From assembly GCA_965226565.1 (NCBI GenBank), contig CBDDDI010000006.1:124001-188000 (forward strand): DNA of 64,000 bases, written 5' to 3'. The translations under genes were made by a program, and so were the position numbers. Of this stretch, positions 1 through 8,487 are shown piece by piece. This DNA is from SZUA-444 sp965226565. GTDB lineage: Bacteria; Bacillota; Clostridia; Oscillospirales; Ruminococcaceae. Under the pieces are notes generated by a model. It made no database searches, was not told where the DNA came from, and saw only the letters and a program-made list of their open reading frames with translations. The first letter of the stretch is position 1; each line of letters starts with the position of its first letter.

Positions 1-3
1 AAT

Positions 4-294
4 ATGGCAGAAATAAATTATTATTATTATGAAAATTCACCAGAAGAAAATCGTTTTAAATCATTTGATGATTTTGAAGATTGTATGATTCGAGGTGGTG
101 AAGTTGAGTTTATATATAATAAAAAAATATATAGTATTACGCATTATGATGGTAAAACTGGTATTTGTGAAGCGTATAAACCAGAAACAGAATTTCTTGG
201 TGATACTGCAGATGAAATATTAGAGTATATAATTGATGGAGTGAAACTACGTGATATTATTACAAAAGTGGAAGTAATAATTCGTACTATTTAA
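4..294 (+). CDS. Unknown 96-residue protein, tandem copy 1
   Basis: Small acidic soluble protein of unknown function. It opens MAEINYYYYENSPEENRF and has no signal peptide, membrane segment or recognisable catalytic motif. It differs from the next gene only near the C-terminus (VIIRTI here, VTDRTI in copy 2). The repeat unit, including the ribosome binding site, is 318 bases. Only three bases precede the start here, so its own RBS lies outside the window. Tandem small acidic proteins are often immunity proteins of polymorphic toxins, but nothing in the sequence proves this. Confidence 0.75.
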   Translation: MAEINYYYYENSPEENRFKSFDDFEDCMIRGGEVEFIYNKKIYSITHYDGKTGICEAYKPETEFLGDTADEILEYIIDGVKLRDIITKVEVIIRTI

Positions 295-321
295 ATTTAA
301 TGATTAAAGGAGGTTAATAAT

Positions 322-612
322 ATGGCAGAAATAAATTATTATTATTATGAAAATTCACCAGAAGAAAATCGTTTTAAATCATTTGATGATTTTGAAGATT
401 GTATGATTCGAGGTGGTGAAGTTGAGTTTATATATAATAAAAAAATATATAGTATTACGCATTATGATGGTAAAACTGGTATTTGTGAAGCGTATAAACC
501 AGAAACAGAATTTCTTGGTGATACTGCAGATGAAATATTAGAGTATATAATTGATGGAGTGAAACTACGTGATATTATTACAAAAGTGGAAGTGACAGAT
601 CGTACTATTTAA
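322..612 (+). CDS. Unknown 96-residue protein, tandem copy 2
   Basis: Near-identical duplicate of the preceding gene. It is preceded by a good AAAGGAGG ribosome binding site about 8 bases before ATG. The two copies are almost identical at DNA level, including silent positions, so the duplication is recent. Function unknown; an immunity-type role is only an inference from tandem duplication and from Rhs-type genes elsewhere in the window. Confidence 0.8.
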   Translation: MAEINYYYYENSPEENRFKSFDDFEDCMIRGGEVEFIYNKKIYSITHYDGKTGICEAYKPETEFLGDTADEILEYIIDGVKLRDIITKVEVTDRTI

Positions 613-650
613 ATTTGATAATTAAAGAAGGTAAAATATATAGTATTACA
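613..650 (+). pseudogene. Remnant of a third copy of the 96-residue gene
   Basis: After copy 2 the intergenic sequence is followed by about 20 bases matching the middle of the same gene (AAAATATATAGTATTAC, codons about 40-46), then by unrelated sequence. It looks like a third tandem copy that lost its 5' part and was cut off at position 651. Confidence 0.45.
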
Positions 651-724
651 CATTATGAAATATGGTTTTAAGTTTTTTAAGATTAAAATTTATTATTGGT
701 AATAAAAGGATAAAACGCATTAAA
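651..724 (+). repeat. Dispersed repeat, copy A
   Basis: About 73 bases starting CATTATGAAATATGG match 62524-62596 with roughly eight mismatches. Both copies begin at the same base and both abut a truncated gene (the 96-residue gene here, an ABC ATPase there). It may be the decayed end of a mobile element. No terminal inverted repeats or transposase were seen. Confidence 0.5.
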
Positions 725-787
725 TTAATATTTGTTTAGCCTACTCTATTAAGTAAATATTATGTAGTTTTTTACAATATTATACTG

Positions 788-816
788 TTGACAACGGTAT
801 AATATTGTATTATAAT
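788..816 (+). promoter_or_regulatory. Consensus sigma-70 type promoter with dyad
   Basis: TTGACA, 17-base spacer, TATAAT: a perfect housekeeping promoter. A perfect inverted repeat TAGTTT-AGAC-AAACTA follows at 826-841, where an operator would lie. The next start codon is 330 bases away (1149), so the iron transporter would have a long untranslated leader, or a short RNA is made here. The remainder of 725-1148 is AT-rich and shows no gene, no recognisable riboswitch and no clear Fur box. Confidence 0.6.
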
Positions 817-1148
817 AAATTTTGTTAGTTTAGACAAACTATCATGCATTTATATAATAATTGATATAAAATGCTATTTAATTAGTTTTAATGAATTAAT
901 ATATAAATAGTTTATTTAATAGTAAGTTGAAAAATACAAAGTGGCGTTATTTTTTTTGTTAATAAAGTTAGTTTATTTTAACTAAATTAAAATTTTATTT
1001 AATTACATATTTAAGAGAAATTAAAATGAAATAGGAGTTATAGAAATATTAATAATAAAACAACGCTATTTTATATGACTACTATTAAGAAACATATTTC
1101 AATGTTTAAAATATATTTTAGTTAGAGATTGTTGCTTAAGGAGAAATT

Positions 1149-1970
1149 ATGACAATTATCAATACAAGCAATATTTCGTTTGGATATAGTGAAAAGACAA
1201 TATTGAAGAATATTGATTTTTCTGTTCCAAAAGGAAATATTGTATCTCTTATTGGTCCAAATGGTTGTGGAAAATCCACACTTCTTAGGTGCCTTTCTGG
1301 AATAATAAAAGCTCCTAATAATACTGTATTTATTAATGAAAAACCTATTGAGACATATAAAACAAAAAAATTAGCTCAAAATGTTGCTTTTCTTCCTCAA
1401 TTTCAAGAGGATTTGAATTCTATCTCAGTATATGATGTTGTTGCGATGGGAAGAGCACCTTATAGTGGATCTGGTTGGATTATGAACCGTGAAGATAAAG
1501 AAAAAATTGAATGGGCAATGGAGTATATGTCTTTATCAGAATATAGAAATCATTCTATAAATGCTCTTTCAGGAGGAGAAAGACAAAGAGTTTGGATTGC
1601 TATGACTTTAGCACAAGACACACCGATTCTTCTTTTGGATGAGCCTGTAACTTATATGGATTTAAAACATCAGCAGGAGCTTTTGTCTGTAGTTAAAGAT
1701 TTGAAAAAGAATTGTAATAAGACAATTGTTTCTGTATTTCATGATATTAATCATGCTATGGAGGTTTCTGATCTTGTATATATGATGAAAGATGGCGAAG
1801 TTTATGCTAAAGGTTCACCAGAAGAAGTTATTACAGAGGAATCTATTTCAGAAGTTTATGATGTTTCAGCTCATGTATGTAAATTAAAAAAATGTAATAG
1901 AAAAGTTATTGTTCCTAGAGAATGTAGAAACAAAAAGAATATAAACATAAAAATGAAAGAGGTATTATAA
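1149..1970 (+). CDS. ABC importer ATPase, siderophore/iron (FecE/FepC-like)
   Basis: Cytoplasmic ATPase that powers uptake of an iron chelate or related ligand. The 273-residue protein shows Walker A (GPNGCGKST), signature LSGGERQRV and Walker B ILLLDEP, followed by the H-loop region SVFHDINHA typical of the FecE/BtuD group. ATG follows AAGGAG. It is the first gene of a three-gene operon: the binding protein starts one base after its stop. A short Cys- and Lys-rich C-terminal tail exceeds the usual length slightly. The ligand (siderophore, heme or cobalamin) cannot be decided from sequence. Confidence 0.88.
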   Translation: MTIINTSNISFGYSEKTILKNIDFSVPKGNIVSLIGPNGCGKSTLLRCLSGIIKAPNNTVFINEKPIETYKTKKLAQNVAFLPQFQEDLNSISVYDVVAMGRAPYSGSGWIMNREDKEKIEWAMEYMSLSEYRNHSINALSGGERQRVWIAMTLAQDTPILLLDEPVTYMDLKHQQELLSVVKDLKKNCNKTIVSVFHDINHAMEVSDLVYMMKDGEVYAKGSPEEVITEESISEVYDVSAHVCKLKKCNRKVIVPRECRNKKNINIKMKEVL

Positions 1971-1971
1971 A

Positions 1972-2955
1972 ATGAAAAAAAATTTAGCTTTATTTTTATC
2001 AATTGTTATGATCGTTGGAATTTTTGTTGGTTGTGATAATAAAACACCGGCAAAAGATGAATCTTCAAAATCTTCTAGTCAAAGTGAAGAATCATCTGTA
2101 ACTGAGTCAACTGGTTCTAAAAAAGTTGTTGATGAGCTTGGAAGAAATGTTGAAATTCCTGAAAATCCTCAAAAAGTTTTAGGTCTTACTTCAGCTGTTA
2201 TGGAAGCACTTTTTAATGTTGGTGTTACTCCTATTGGTAAGGTTGAAGAATATAAAATTAGAGATGAAGGTAAAAAGCTTCCATCTGTTGGGATGACAAA
2301 GACTCTTAATATCGAGAAAATTTGTAAACTTGAACCTGATTTTATTATTGCAAGCAGCAGATATCATGCATCTATGAAAAATGAATTAGAACTTGCAGGT
2401 TGTCCTGTATATTTCTTTGATCCTGATTCAACTGGAGAAATTTCAATTGTTGATTTAACTCCATTTATAGGAGAGCTTCTTGGAAAATCTGATGCAGGTA
2501 AAGAATATAAATCAAAAATTATGACACTTTCAGATGATTTAAAGAAAAAGATTTCTAAAATTGGTGGATATGAAACAGGTATGATTATTAAAACTGGAGA
2601 CACTATTACTAGTGCTCAAAAATCTTCTGGTTATGGTGCACTTCTTATGATGCTTGGAATTGAAAATATTGTTCCTGATAATCTTCCTAATGCTAAAAAA
2701 TCTCCTTATGTTGCATATGATGTAGAGCAAATTATTAAAGATAATCCGGATGTTGTTTTTGTAATTGCTCCTAGTAAAGATGCTAAATCAAATAAGGCTA
2801 TTTTAAATGATATTAAGTCTGATGAGAAATGGTCAAATCTTGATGCTGTTAAAAAAGGAAATATATTTATGTTATCATTTGCTGTAAATCCAAACAGAAT
2901 GGATGTAGAAAGTATGCTTAAAGCAACAGCAAAATGCATTACAGATAAAAAGTAA
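1972..2955 (+). CDS. ABC substrate-binding lipoprotein, iron-chelate type
   Basis: Surface lipoprotein that captures the ligand for the ABC importer. The signal peptide ends in lipobox VGC (residues 19-21), then a Ser-rich linker, then a periplasmic-binding-protein fold of the FepB/BtuF class. Characteristic stretches are VVDELGRNVEIPENPQKVL and LEPDFIIASS. It is 327 residues, normal for the family. It lies directly between the ATPase and permease genes, fixing its role. Confidence 0.87.
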   Translation: MKKNLALFLSIVMIVGIFVGCDNKTPAKDESSKSSSQSEESSVTESTGSKKVVDELGRNVEIPENPQKVLGLTSAVMEALFNVGVTPIGKVEEYKIRDEGKKLPSVGMTKTLNIEKICKLEPDFIIASSRYHASMKNELELAGCPVYFFDPDSTGEISIVDLTPFIGELLGKSDAGKEYKSKIMTLSDDLKKKISKIGGYETGMIIKTGDTITSAQKSSGYGALLMMLGIENIVPDNLPNAKKSPYVAYDVEQIIKDNPDVVFVIAPSKDAKSNKAILNDIKSDEKWSNLDAVKKGNIFMLSFAVNPNRMDVESMLKATAKCITDKK

Positions 2956-2973
2956 GAAAGAGGACAGTTTAAT

Positions 2974-3990
2974 ATGAATATGCAGACAAAAATGCTAAGT
3001 ACAAATAAAAAGAAAGTAATTATAATAACATCTTTTGTTTTACTTTGTGCTATTGTTGTTATTTGCATATTTATTGGAACTGTCCAATTTTCGTTTTCTG
3101 AATTTATAGATTGTATAAATGGAACAATAACTGAAGGTTATTTGTATCAAATTATTAATAACGTTCGAATTCCTAGAATTATTTCTGGAATACTTGTAGG
3201 TATGAATTTAGCGGTAGCAGGCACACTTCTTCAAGGTGTTCTTAGAAATCCAATGGCTTCTCCTAATATTATTGGAGTAAATTCAGGAGCAGGACTTATG
3301 GCAATTACACTTATGACTATTTTGCCATCACAGTTATTACTGTTGCCAGTTGCTTCTTTTATAGGTGCACTTTCTGCATCGTTATTAATTTATTTAATAT
3401 CTATGCAAAAATCAGGTAAATCTTCTACTGTACATATTGTTTTGGCAGGTGTCGCTGTTTCAGCATTTCTTAATTCTATTACATCTGGAATTATGATGTT
3501 TAATAGTGATGTGCTCGATGTTACTTATTCTTGGATGCTTGGTAGTTTGTCTGGACGAAGTTGGTCTGCTGTTGAAACTATACTTCCTTATAGTATCATT
3601 GGACTTTTGGCTGCGTTTTTTCTTGCACCAAGAGTAAATTTGTTTTCACTTGGAGATGAAGTAGCAAACAGTATTGGATTAAAAACAGGATTGTATAGAG
3701 TTATTATTATTATCGTTGCTTCTGTTCTTGCAGGTAGTGCAGTTAGTGCTGCTGGTGCAATTGGATTTGTAGGATTGGTTGCACCTCATACAGCAAGACT
3801 TATTATTGGTTCGGATAATAAATATTTAATACCTCTTTCTGCAATATTTGGAGCTATTTTGCTTGTGCTTTCGGATACTGTTGCGAGAACAGTTTTTCAA
3901 CCTGTTGAATTATCTGTAGGTATTGTAACTGGTGTTATTGGTGCGCCTTTCTTTTTGCTATTGTTACGTAGAAGTAAAAAGAAATTTTAA
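2974..3990 (+). CDS. ABC permease, FecCD family
   Basis: Membrane channel of the importer, 338 residues with about ten hydrophobic segments. Family hallmarks are RIPRIISGILVGMNLAVAG near the N-terminus and GAIGFVGLVAPHTARLIIG near the C-terminus. It probably works as a homodimer with the two genes upstream. The stop is only 8 bases before the promoter of CRISPR array 1, and no terminator separates them. Confidence 0.88.
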   Translation: MNMQTKMLSTNKKKVIIITSFVLLCAIVVICIFIGTVQFSFSEFIDCINGTITEGYLYQIINNVRIPRIISGILVGMNLAVAGTLLQGVLRNPMASPNIIGVNSGAGLMAITLMTILPSQLLLLPVASFIGALSASLLIYLISMQKSGKSSTVHIVLAGVAVSAFLNSITSGIMMFNSDVLDVTYSWMLGSLSGRSWSAVETILPYSIIGLLAAFFLAPRVNLFSLGDEVANSIGLKTGLYRVIIIIVASVLAGSAVSAAGAIGFVGLVAPHTARLIIGSDNKYLIPLSAIFGAILLVLSDTVARTVFQPVELSVGIVTGVIGAPFFLLLLRRSKKKF

Positions 3991-3997
3991 TAAGTTA

Positions 3998-4094
3998 TTG
4001 ATAAAGATATATTAAATGGTATAATTTAATTATAAATTTTTTGAATAATAAAAAGATCTCAAAACCTTTATTTATGTACGTTTGAAACGTGCCT
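3998..4094 (+). promoter_or_regulatory. CRISPR array 1 leader and promoter
   Basis: TTGATA, 16-base spacer, TATAAT (3998-4025) is followed by a leader similar to that of array 2. Just before the first repeat lies the palindromic core ACGTTTGAAACGT (4078-4090), shared with both cas13a-flanking arrays. The promoter fixes transcription of the array in the + direction. Confidence 0.7.
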
Positions 4095-4319
4095 ATAATA
4101 CAACACCCCTAAAATCAAGGGGAATACAACATTAAAAACCAACCATCTTTTAAATCGTAGATAATACAAAACCCCTAAAATCAAGGGGAATACAACTTCA
4201 TTTAAGTCTTTATAATAATTAATTAAATAATATAACACTCCTAAACTAAAGGGGAATACAACATAAAAATTTATGCTTTTAATAAATTCATTATAATACA
4301 ACACCCCTAAAATCAAGGG
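4095..4319 (+). CRISPR. CRISPR array 1, type VI-A, 3 spacers
   Basis: 36-base repeats at 4095-4130, 4161-4196, 4227-4262 and a truncated last one at 4293-4319, with 30-base spacers between. Repeats start ATAATACA and end GGGGAATACAAC, with a short stem (CCCCT/AGGGG) and an AAAATCA loop, a Cas13a-type direct repeat placed 5' of the spacer. The third repeat is degenerate (CTCCT arm, still pairable through a G-U). The last repeat loses its 3' end, as expected distal to the leader. No cas gene is adjacent; the only effector in the window is cas13a, about 32 kb away. Confidence 0.92.
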
Positions 4320-4335
4320 CTTTGTGCAAAAAAAT

Positions 4336-4377
4336 AAACCTTAATATATCCACAAGAGAGTAGATATATTAAGGTTT
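4336..4377 (+). terminator. Array 1 trailer hairpin
   Basis: A perfect 15-bp inverted repeat (AAACCTTAATATATC with its complement) around a 12-base loop, ending in TTTT. The same stem follows array 3 at 40768-40806, so the trailer was copied together with the array. Confidence 0.75.
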
Positions 4378-4415
4378 TGGTTTTTAAAAAAGTTAATATG
4401 TATTAAATAAAATAA

Positions 4416-4446
4416 CCCCTACCAATTTGGTAGGGGTGTTTTTTTA
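4416..4446. terminator. Strong intrinsic terminator
   Basis: ACCCCTACC-AATTT-GGTAGGGGT followed by a seven-T run on the + strand. It separates the CRISPR trailer from the next transcription unit. It may also serve the decayed minus-strand gene that ends nearby. Confidence 0.8.
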
Positions 4447-4740
4447 GTCTAATCTTTTTTATCTTTTTCAGGTATTTGTGATTGTAATTCTTTACTGGTT
4501 GTTAAAAATTGACTTGTATTATTATTTTAACATTAGTAAGTTCAAACTTTTCTTTATAATCTTTAGAGCTTTTATCAAGAATGAATTTTATCACAAAAAA
4601 GTCGTTACTATTACTATAATGCATATTAAAGTATTTATTATTTCAGTGAGATACGAAAATAGTATCGCAGATATAAAACCTTTCGTTCTTTTAACAACTC
4701 CCAGCCCAAAAGACACTATACGTATTAATTTTACTTTATG
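4447..4740 (-). pseudogene. Decayed membrane-protein gene remnant
   Basis: On the minus strand, short protein-like blocks occur in shifted frames: IRIVSFGLGVVKRTKGFISA with a following hydrophobic stretch (near 4730-4610), then FILDKSSKDYKEKFELTNVK (near 4600-4530), then a Lys/Glu-rich tail TSKELQSQIPEKDKKD ending in a stop near 4450. No start codon is in frame. This suggests a small membrane protein gene broken by frameshifts; family not recognised. The competing + strand ORF here is probably spurious. 4741-4861 shows nothing. Confidence 0.3.
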
Positions 4741-4861
4741 TAATAATATTGTTTATTATAATTTGTAATTATTATAAAATTACTAGGTTATTATATAATA
4801 AAATTATTAATGAGAGACTCAAAACAAATTGAAAATTTTATATCAAATCCGATTAAAAATT

Positions 4862-4890
4862 TTGACAGTATATATAAAAAGATGTATAAT
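4862..4890 (+). promoter_or_regulatory. Promoter of the lipoprotein genes
   Basis: TTGACA, 17 bases, TATAAT, about 60 bases upstream of the lipoprotein start at 4950. Confidence 0.75.
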
Positions 4891-4949
4891 ATTTCTATAT
4901 TTAGTAATTATATAAATTTTAATGAAAATTCATTAAGGGAGATTGACAT

Positions 4950-7052
4950 ATGAAAAATATTTCTAAAATAGTATTTGCTAATTTTGTTTTAATATTATTA
5001 GTTTTAAGTTTATTATCAGGTTGTACAAATTCAGTTAATGATGCAGTAGCAAACTATACTGTTACTTTTAACAGTAATGGAGGATCTAAAATAGAAAGTG
5101 TAGTTTTAGAAGAAGGTGAAATTCTTACTAAACCTAAAACTCCTGAAAAAACAGGATTTGAATTTATTGAATGGCAATATAACGAAAAAAAATTTGATTT
5201 TAGTACACCTATTAAAGAAGACATTACTCTAATTGCAATTTTTAAAGTTAATAAAGGAATAGAAATTATAAATGTTGCATTTGATGCTGACAATGCTGCA
5301 GTTGTTCAGACTGTGAAAATTGCAAAAGATTCTTTAGTTTCAGAACCAAATAATCCAAAAAAAGATGGATATATATTTGATGGATGGTATAATAAAGATA
5401 TAAAATATGATTTTTCAAATAAAGTTAAAGAAAATATTGTATTAAAAGCTAAATGGAAAAAAGATACTACTGTAAAAATTAAAGATAACTCAAAAAATAT
5501 AAATACATCTAAAAATAATTTGATAAATGATAACTTTAATAATAATTCTAATGATTATAATTCAGAAATAGAAAGTGAAAAAGATCCTATGATAAAATTT
5601 TCTGAAGTAAAAGGTAAATGGTATTTAGAAGGTTGTAATGATATTACAATTGATTTTTATATACATGAAGTGAATTGGGTTACGATTTTTGGTACAAACT
5701 TTAATGTTGAAAAAAATTGTATTGAGTATTATGGAGGAGGTTATTCGGAGTTTTTAGATGGTGAATATTTTTATTTTCCTGGCGCTACAATAGAAAATTT
5801 AAATAAATTGATATTAAATAAAAATGGAAAGAAAACTATTTTTTATAGAAAACCTGATTACCCAAAACACATTGAAACTGAAGCAGAAAAAATTCTAAAA
5901 TCAATTAATAAATATTATTGGTATTTAGATGGATATAAATATTCATATATATATCCATATGTACATGATTGGTTTGATCACAAAGCATTGTCATGGAAAT
6001 CAGAAAATGTTGATATAAAAAATAATAAATTTTATTCATATGAAAATTATAAGTATTCAGATTATGTAGAAATTTATGGTCCAGATAATGTACATAATGA
6101 GTTGATGGTTAATCCAGTAGATTCTTTTATACGTTTAATTACAAAATATAATATAAAAGTTAAAAATAATAAACTTTATATGACAATTGGTGGAGAACAA
6201 CATACCTTTACTAAACATACTTCTCGTAAAAAAGTAGATATAAAATTATCAGTTGATAAAAAATCAATAACAGCTAATGTAGAGGAGCTTATTAATATAA
6301 ATGTAAAAGAAAGTCCATTTTATGAAGCTGATTTAATAAAAATTACATCTTCCAATAGTTCTGTGGTTAATCCATTAAGTGATATAGGGGGTCATGAAGA
6401 TGGAAATATAAAAGTATCACTTTTGGCAATAAAACCAGGTTCAGCAACGATTACTATAACAGAAATAAAGTCAGGTGTTACTATTTCAGTACCTGTAACA
6501 GTAAAATCTAAAAATATAAGCGTTACAGGAATTTCTTTAAATAAAACTAAACTGGATATAACAAAAGGAAGCACAGAAAAACTTTCAGCAAATATTATTC
6601 CAAGTAATGCTACAAATGAAAATATAAATTGGACAACTTCAAATTCTAAAGTAGCGACAGTAACAAGTTCAGGAAAAGTAATAGCTGTTGGATTTGGGAA
6701 TGCTATAATTACAGCTAAAACATTAGATGGATCTTACACAGCTACATGCAATGTAGATGTAAAACAAAAACCTTTAACAGTAAATGCAAGTGTAGGAATT
6801 AGTATAAGATCTACATCATCTGGAATGACTAAAGGGATTTTTGCTGAAATAAAACCTTCAGGTGGTTCAGAAAATTATACAAATTATTCTATAAAATTGT
6901 ATTATAATGATGTTTTAATATCTGAAAGTACAAAAAAAGAAGTTTTTGTTGCTTCAGTTAGAAATGGAACTTATAAAGCTGAAGTATATGTTAGAGATTC
7001 TGATGGAAATGAAGCTACTAATACAACTGTATCTACGATAACAGTTAGTTAG
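4950..7052 (+). CDS. Surface lipoprotein with Listeria-Bacteroides and Ig-like repeats
   Basis: Exported, lipid-anchored surface protein of 700 residues, probably adhesive or cell-wall associated. The signal peptide ends in lipobox LSGC. Two repeats of the Listeria-Bacteroides (InlB B-repeat) type follow: YTVTFNSNGG...FEFIEWQYN (about 35-95) and a second at about 100-165 (GYIFDGWYN). A low-complexity Asn linker and a unique middle region rich in Tyr/Trp come next. A Big_2 bacterial Ig-like domain (SVTGISLNKTKLDITKGSTE, about 525-605) and a C-terminal beta-rich region complete it. ATG is preceded by AAGGGAG. It is likely cotranscribed with the next lipoprotein. Confidence 0.82.
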   Translation: MKNISKIVFANFVLILLVLSLLSGCTNSVNDAVANYTVTFNSNGGSKIESVVLEEGEILTKPKTPEKTGFEFIEWQYNEKKFDFSTPIKEDITLIAIFKVNKGIEIINVAFDADNAAVVQTVKIAKDSLVSEPNNPKKDGYIFDGWYNKDIKYDFSNKVKENIVLKAKWKKDTTVKIKDNSKNINTSKNNLINDNFNNNSNDYNSEIESEKDPMIKFSEVKGKWYLEGCNDITIDFYIHEVNWVTIFGTNFNVEKNCIEYYGGGYSEFLDGEYFYFPGATIENLNKLILNKNGKKTIFYRKPDYPKHIETEAEKILKSINKYYWYLDGYKYSYIYPYVHDWFDHKALSWKSENVDIKNNKFYSYENYKYSDYVEIYGPDNVHNELMVNPVDSFIRLITKYNIKVKNNKLYMTIGGEQHTFTKHTSRKKVDIKLSVDKKSITANVEELININVKESPFYEADLIKITSSNSSVVNPLSDIGGHEDGNIKVSLLAIKPGSATITITEIKSGVTISVPVTVKSKNISVTGISLNKTKLDITKGSTEKLSANIIPSNATNENINWTTSNSKVATVTSSGKVIAVGFGNAIITAKTLDGSYTATCNVDVKQKPLTVNASVGISIRSTSSGMTKGIFAEIKPSGGSENYTNYSIKLYYNDVLISESTKKEVFVASVRNGTYKAEVYVRDSDGNEATNTTVSTITVS

Positions 7053-7093
7053 TTGTTAGAGTATTAATAATTTATCATAAAGGAGAGATTATT

Positions 7094-8356
7094 ATCAAAA
7101 AAATATTATGTGTGATAATTGTTTTGTTATCATTATTTTGTAGTGCTTGTTCAAATAATAATAGAGAAACAGAAAAATCTAATGATGATAGTACATCAGA
7201 TATAATTTTACCAAATGTATCAGTATCTGATGCAAATTGCGATGGTATTTTTCAAAAAGCAACACCTAAAGGTATTAATGGTTATAGAATAATGGAAAAG
7301 TTAGGAGATTATTATTGGGGAATCAAATCTGAATATGATGAAGATAAAGAAGAAATTATAGATGAAGATATGCTGTTAGATATAAATTCAAATACTCTTA
7401 AAAAACTTAAATATCCCAAAAATTTTCCACAATGGTTATATGGGGCAACTAGGCCAGTTGTATTAAAAGATAGGTATTTATATGAATGGAGAGTTTATGC
7501 TGATAATAACAAGTTAACTTGTGTAGATTCTAAAACAGGTGAAGTTAAAATTATAGATGAAAATAATTTATTTAATAATTTGTGCTGTGTTGATGATACA
7601 CATCTTTTATCATATTATACTGTTGAAAAAGAATCAAATACTGAAAGTTTTGAGCATAGTGTAGTCACTGTTGCTACGTTATATGATGTAGATGGTAATA
7701 AATCTAAGATTATTGAAGAAGAATATAAAATTGATAATGATTTAATTAATAATGAAGGTTTTTCAATAGAACATTTTTCAGCTCATAATGGTACGATTTA
7801 TGCTCTAGTAAGACATAGAAATGATGGAAAAGATCATATGTCTTTATGTAGTTATAATATAAATGGAGATATGTTAAATAAAAAAGAAATTATAGGTTTA
7901 AATAAAATTATGAATCAATCTATGGCTTCAAATTTATCATTTATAGGTGACTATATTGTTTTTACAAGAGGTGATATTTCAACAAGTTATATTTGCAAAA
8001 TGACGAATAATAAATTAGAATTAATAGCTAAAGGTATTACTCCTATTGTGTCAGATAAGTATATCTATTTCATCAAAGATAATGTTAATAGTGATCATGA
8101 TATGAAATATAAAGAGACAAATTTATATGAAAAAGCTAAAAAGATATATTTGTATGGTATAAATATAGATAATGGAAAAATATCAAAATTGAATCTTCCT
8201 GTTCCACTTGAAAATCCTTATTTTGTAGATGTATGGTCATTACCAAATAATGATTTGTTATTTTCATATTGTGAGGATGATTACGATCCATTAAAAATAA
8301 TACAGTTTATTTTGCCACAAGATAAGGTAAATTCACTATTTGATAAATGTAAGTAA
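7094..8356 (+). CDS. Lipoprotein with apparent ATC start codon
   Basis: Secreted lipoprotein, about 420 residues, function unknown. Much of it reads as repeated beta-strand blocks about local variables (VDSKTGEVKIIDE, YDVDGNKSKIIEEE), possibly a beta-propeller. The signal peptide ends in lipobox CSAC. The reading frame has GTG at 7112, but that would remove the basic n-region. An ATC at 7094 lies 8 bases after AGGAG and would give a normal start (M)KKILCVIIVLLSLFCSAC. Either a rare ATC start is used or an ATG was mutated. It follows the previous lipoprotein by about 40 bases with no terminator. Confidence 0.75.
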   Translation: MKKILCVIIVLLSLFCSACSNNNRETEKSNDDSTSDIILPNVSVSDANCDGIFQKATPKGINGYRIMEKLGDYYWGIKSEYDEDKEEIIDEDMLLDINSNTLKKLKYPKNFPQWLYGATRPVVLKDRYLYEWRVYADNNKLTCVDSKTGEVKIIDENNLFNNLCCVDDTHLLSYYTVEKESNTESFEHSVVTVATLYDVDGNKSKIIEEEYKIDNDLINNEGFSIEHFSAHNGTIYALVRHRNDGKDHMSLCSYNINGDMLNKKEIIGLNKIMNQSMASNLSFIGDYIVFTRGDISTSYICKMTNNKLELIAKGITPIVSDKYIYFIKDNVNSDHDMKYKETNLYEKAKKIYLYGINIDNGKISKLNLPVPLENPYFVDVWSLPNNDLLFSYCEDDYDPLKIIQFILPQDKVNSLFDKCK

Positions 8357-8422
8357 TAGGTTTTATTTATATTAAAAAATATTTAATAATTATTATGTTA
8401 AAAAATTGTTTTTATTAAAACA

Positions 8423-8456
8423 AATAAGCTACCAGTTTTTTAGCTGGTAGCTTATT
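8423..8456. terminator. Bidirectional terminator between convergent genes
   Basis: Perfect 13-bp inverted repeat AATAAGCTACCAG/CTGGTAGCTTATT with an 8-base loop and a T-rich tail on the + strand (A-rich on the other side). It serves the lipoprotein operon and the convergent LRR gene. Confidence 0.85.
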
Positions 8457-8487
8457 TTAATTTATGTATAAAAATTTCTATTTTATT

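Noticed and set aside
725..1148. Riboswitch or Fur box before the iron transporter
   Set aside because: No conserved cobalamin or other riboswitch core and no convincing Fur box could be found; only a promoter and a short dyad.
4068..4316. 82-residue minus-strand ORF with repeated VVFPLILGVLYY
   Set aside because: It is the reverse translation of CRISPR array 1; the repeat plus spacer unit is 66 bases, a multiple of three, so one frame stays open.
4478..4768. 96-residue + strand ORF
   Set aside because: No RBS, biased composition, and it lies opposite better protein-like blocks of a decayed minus-strand gene.
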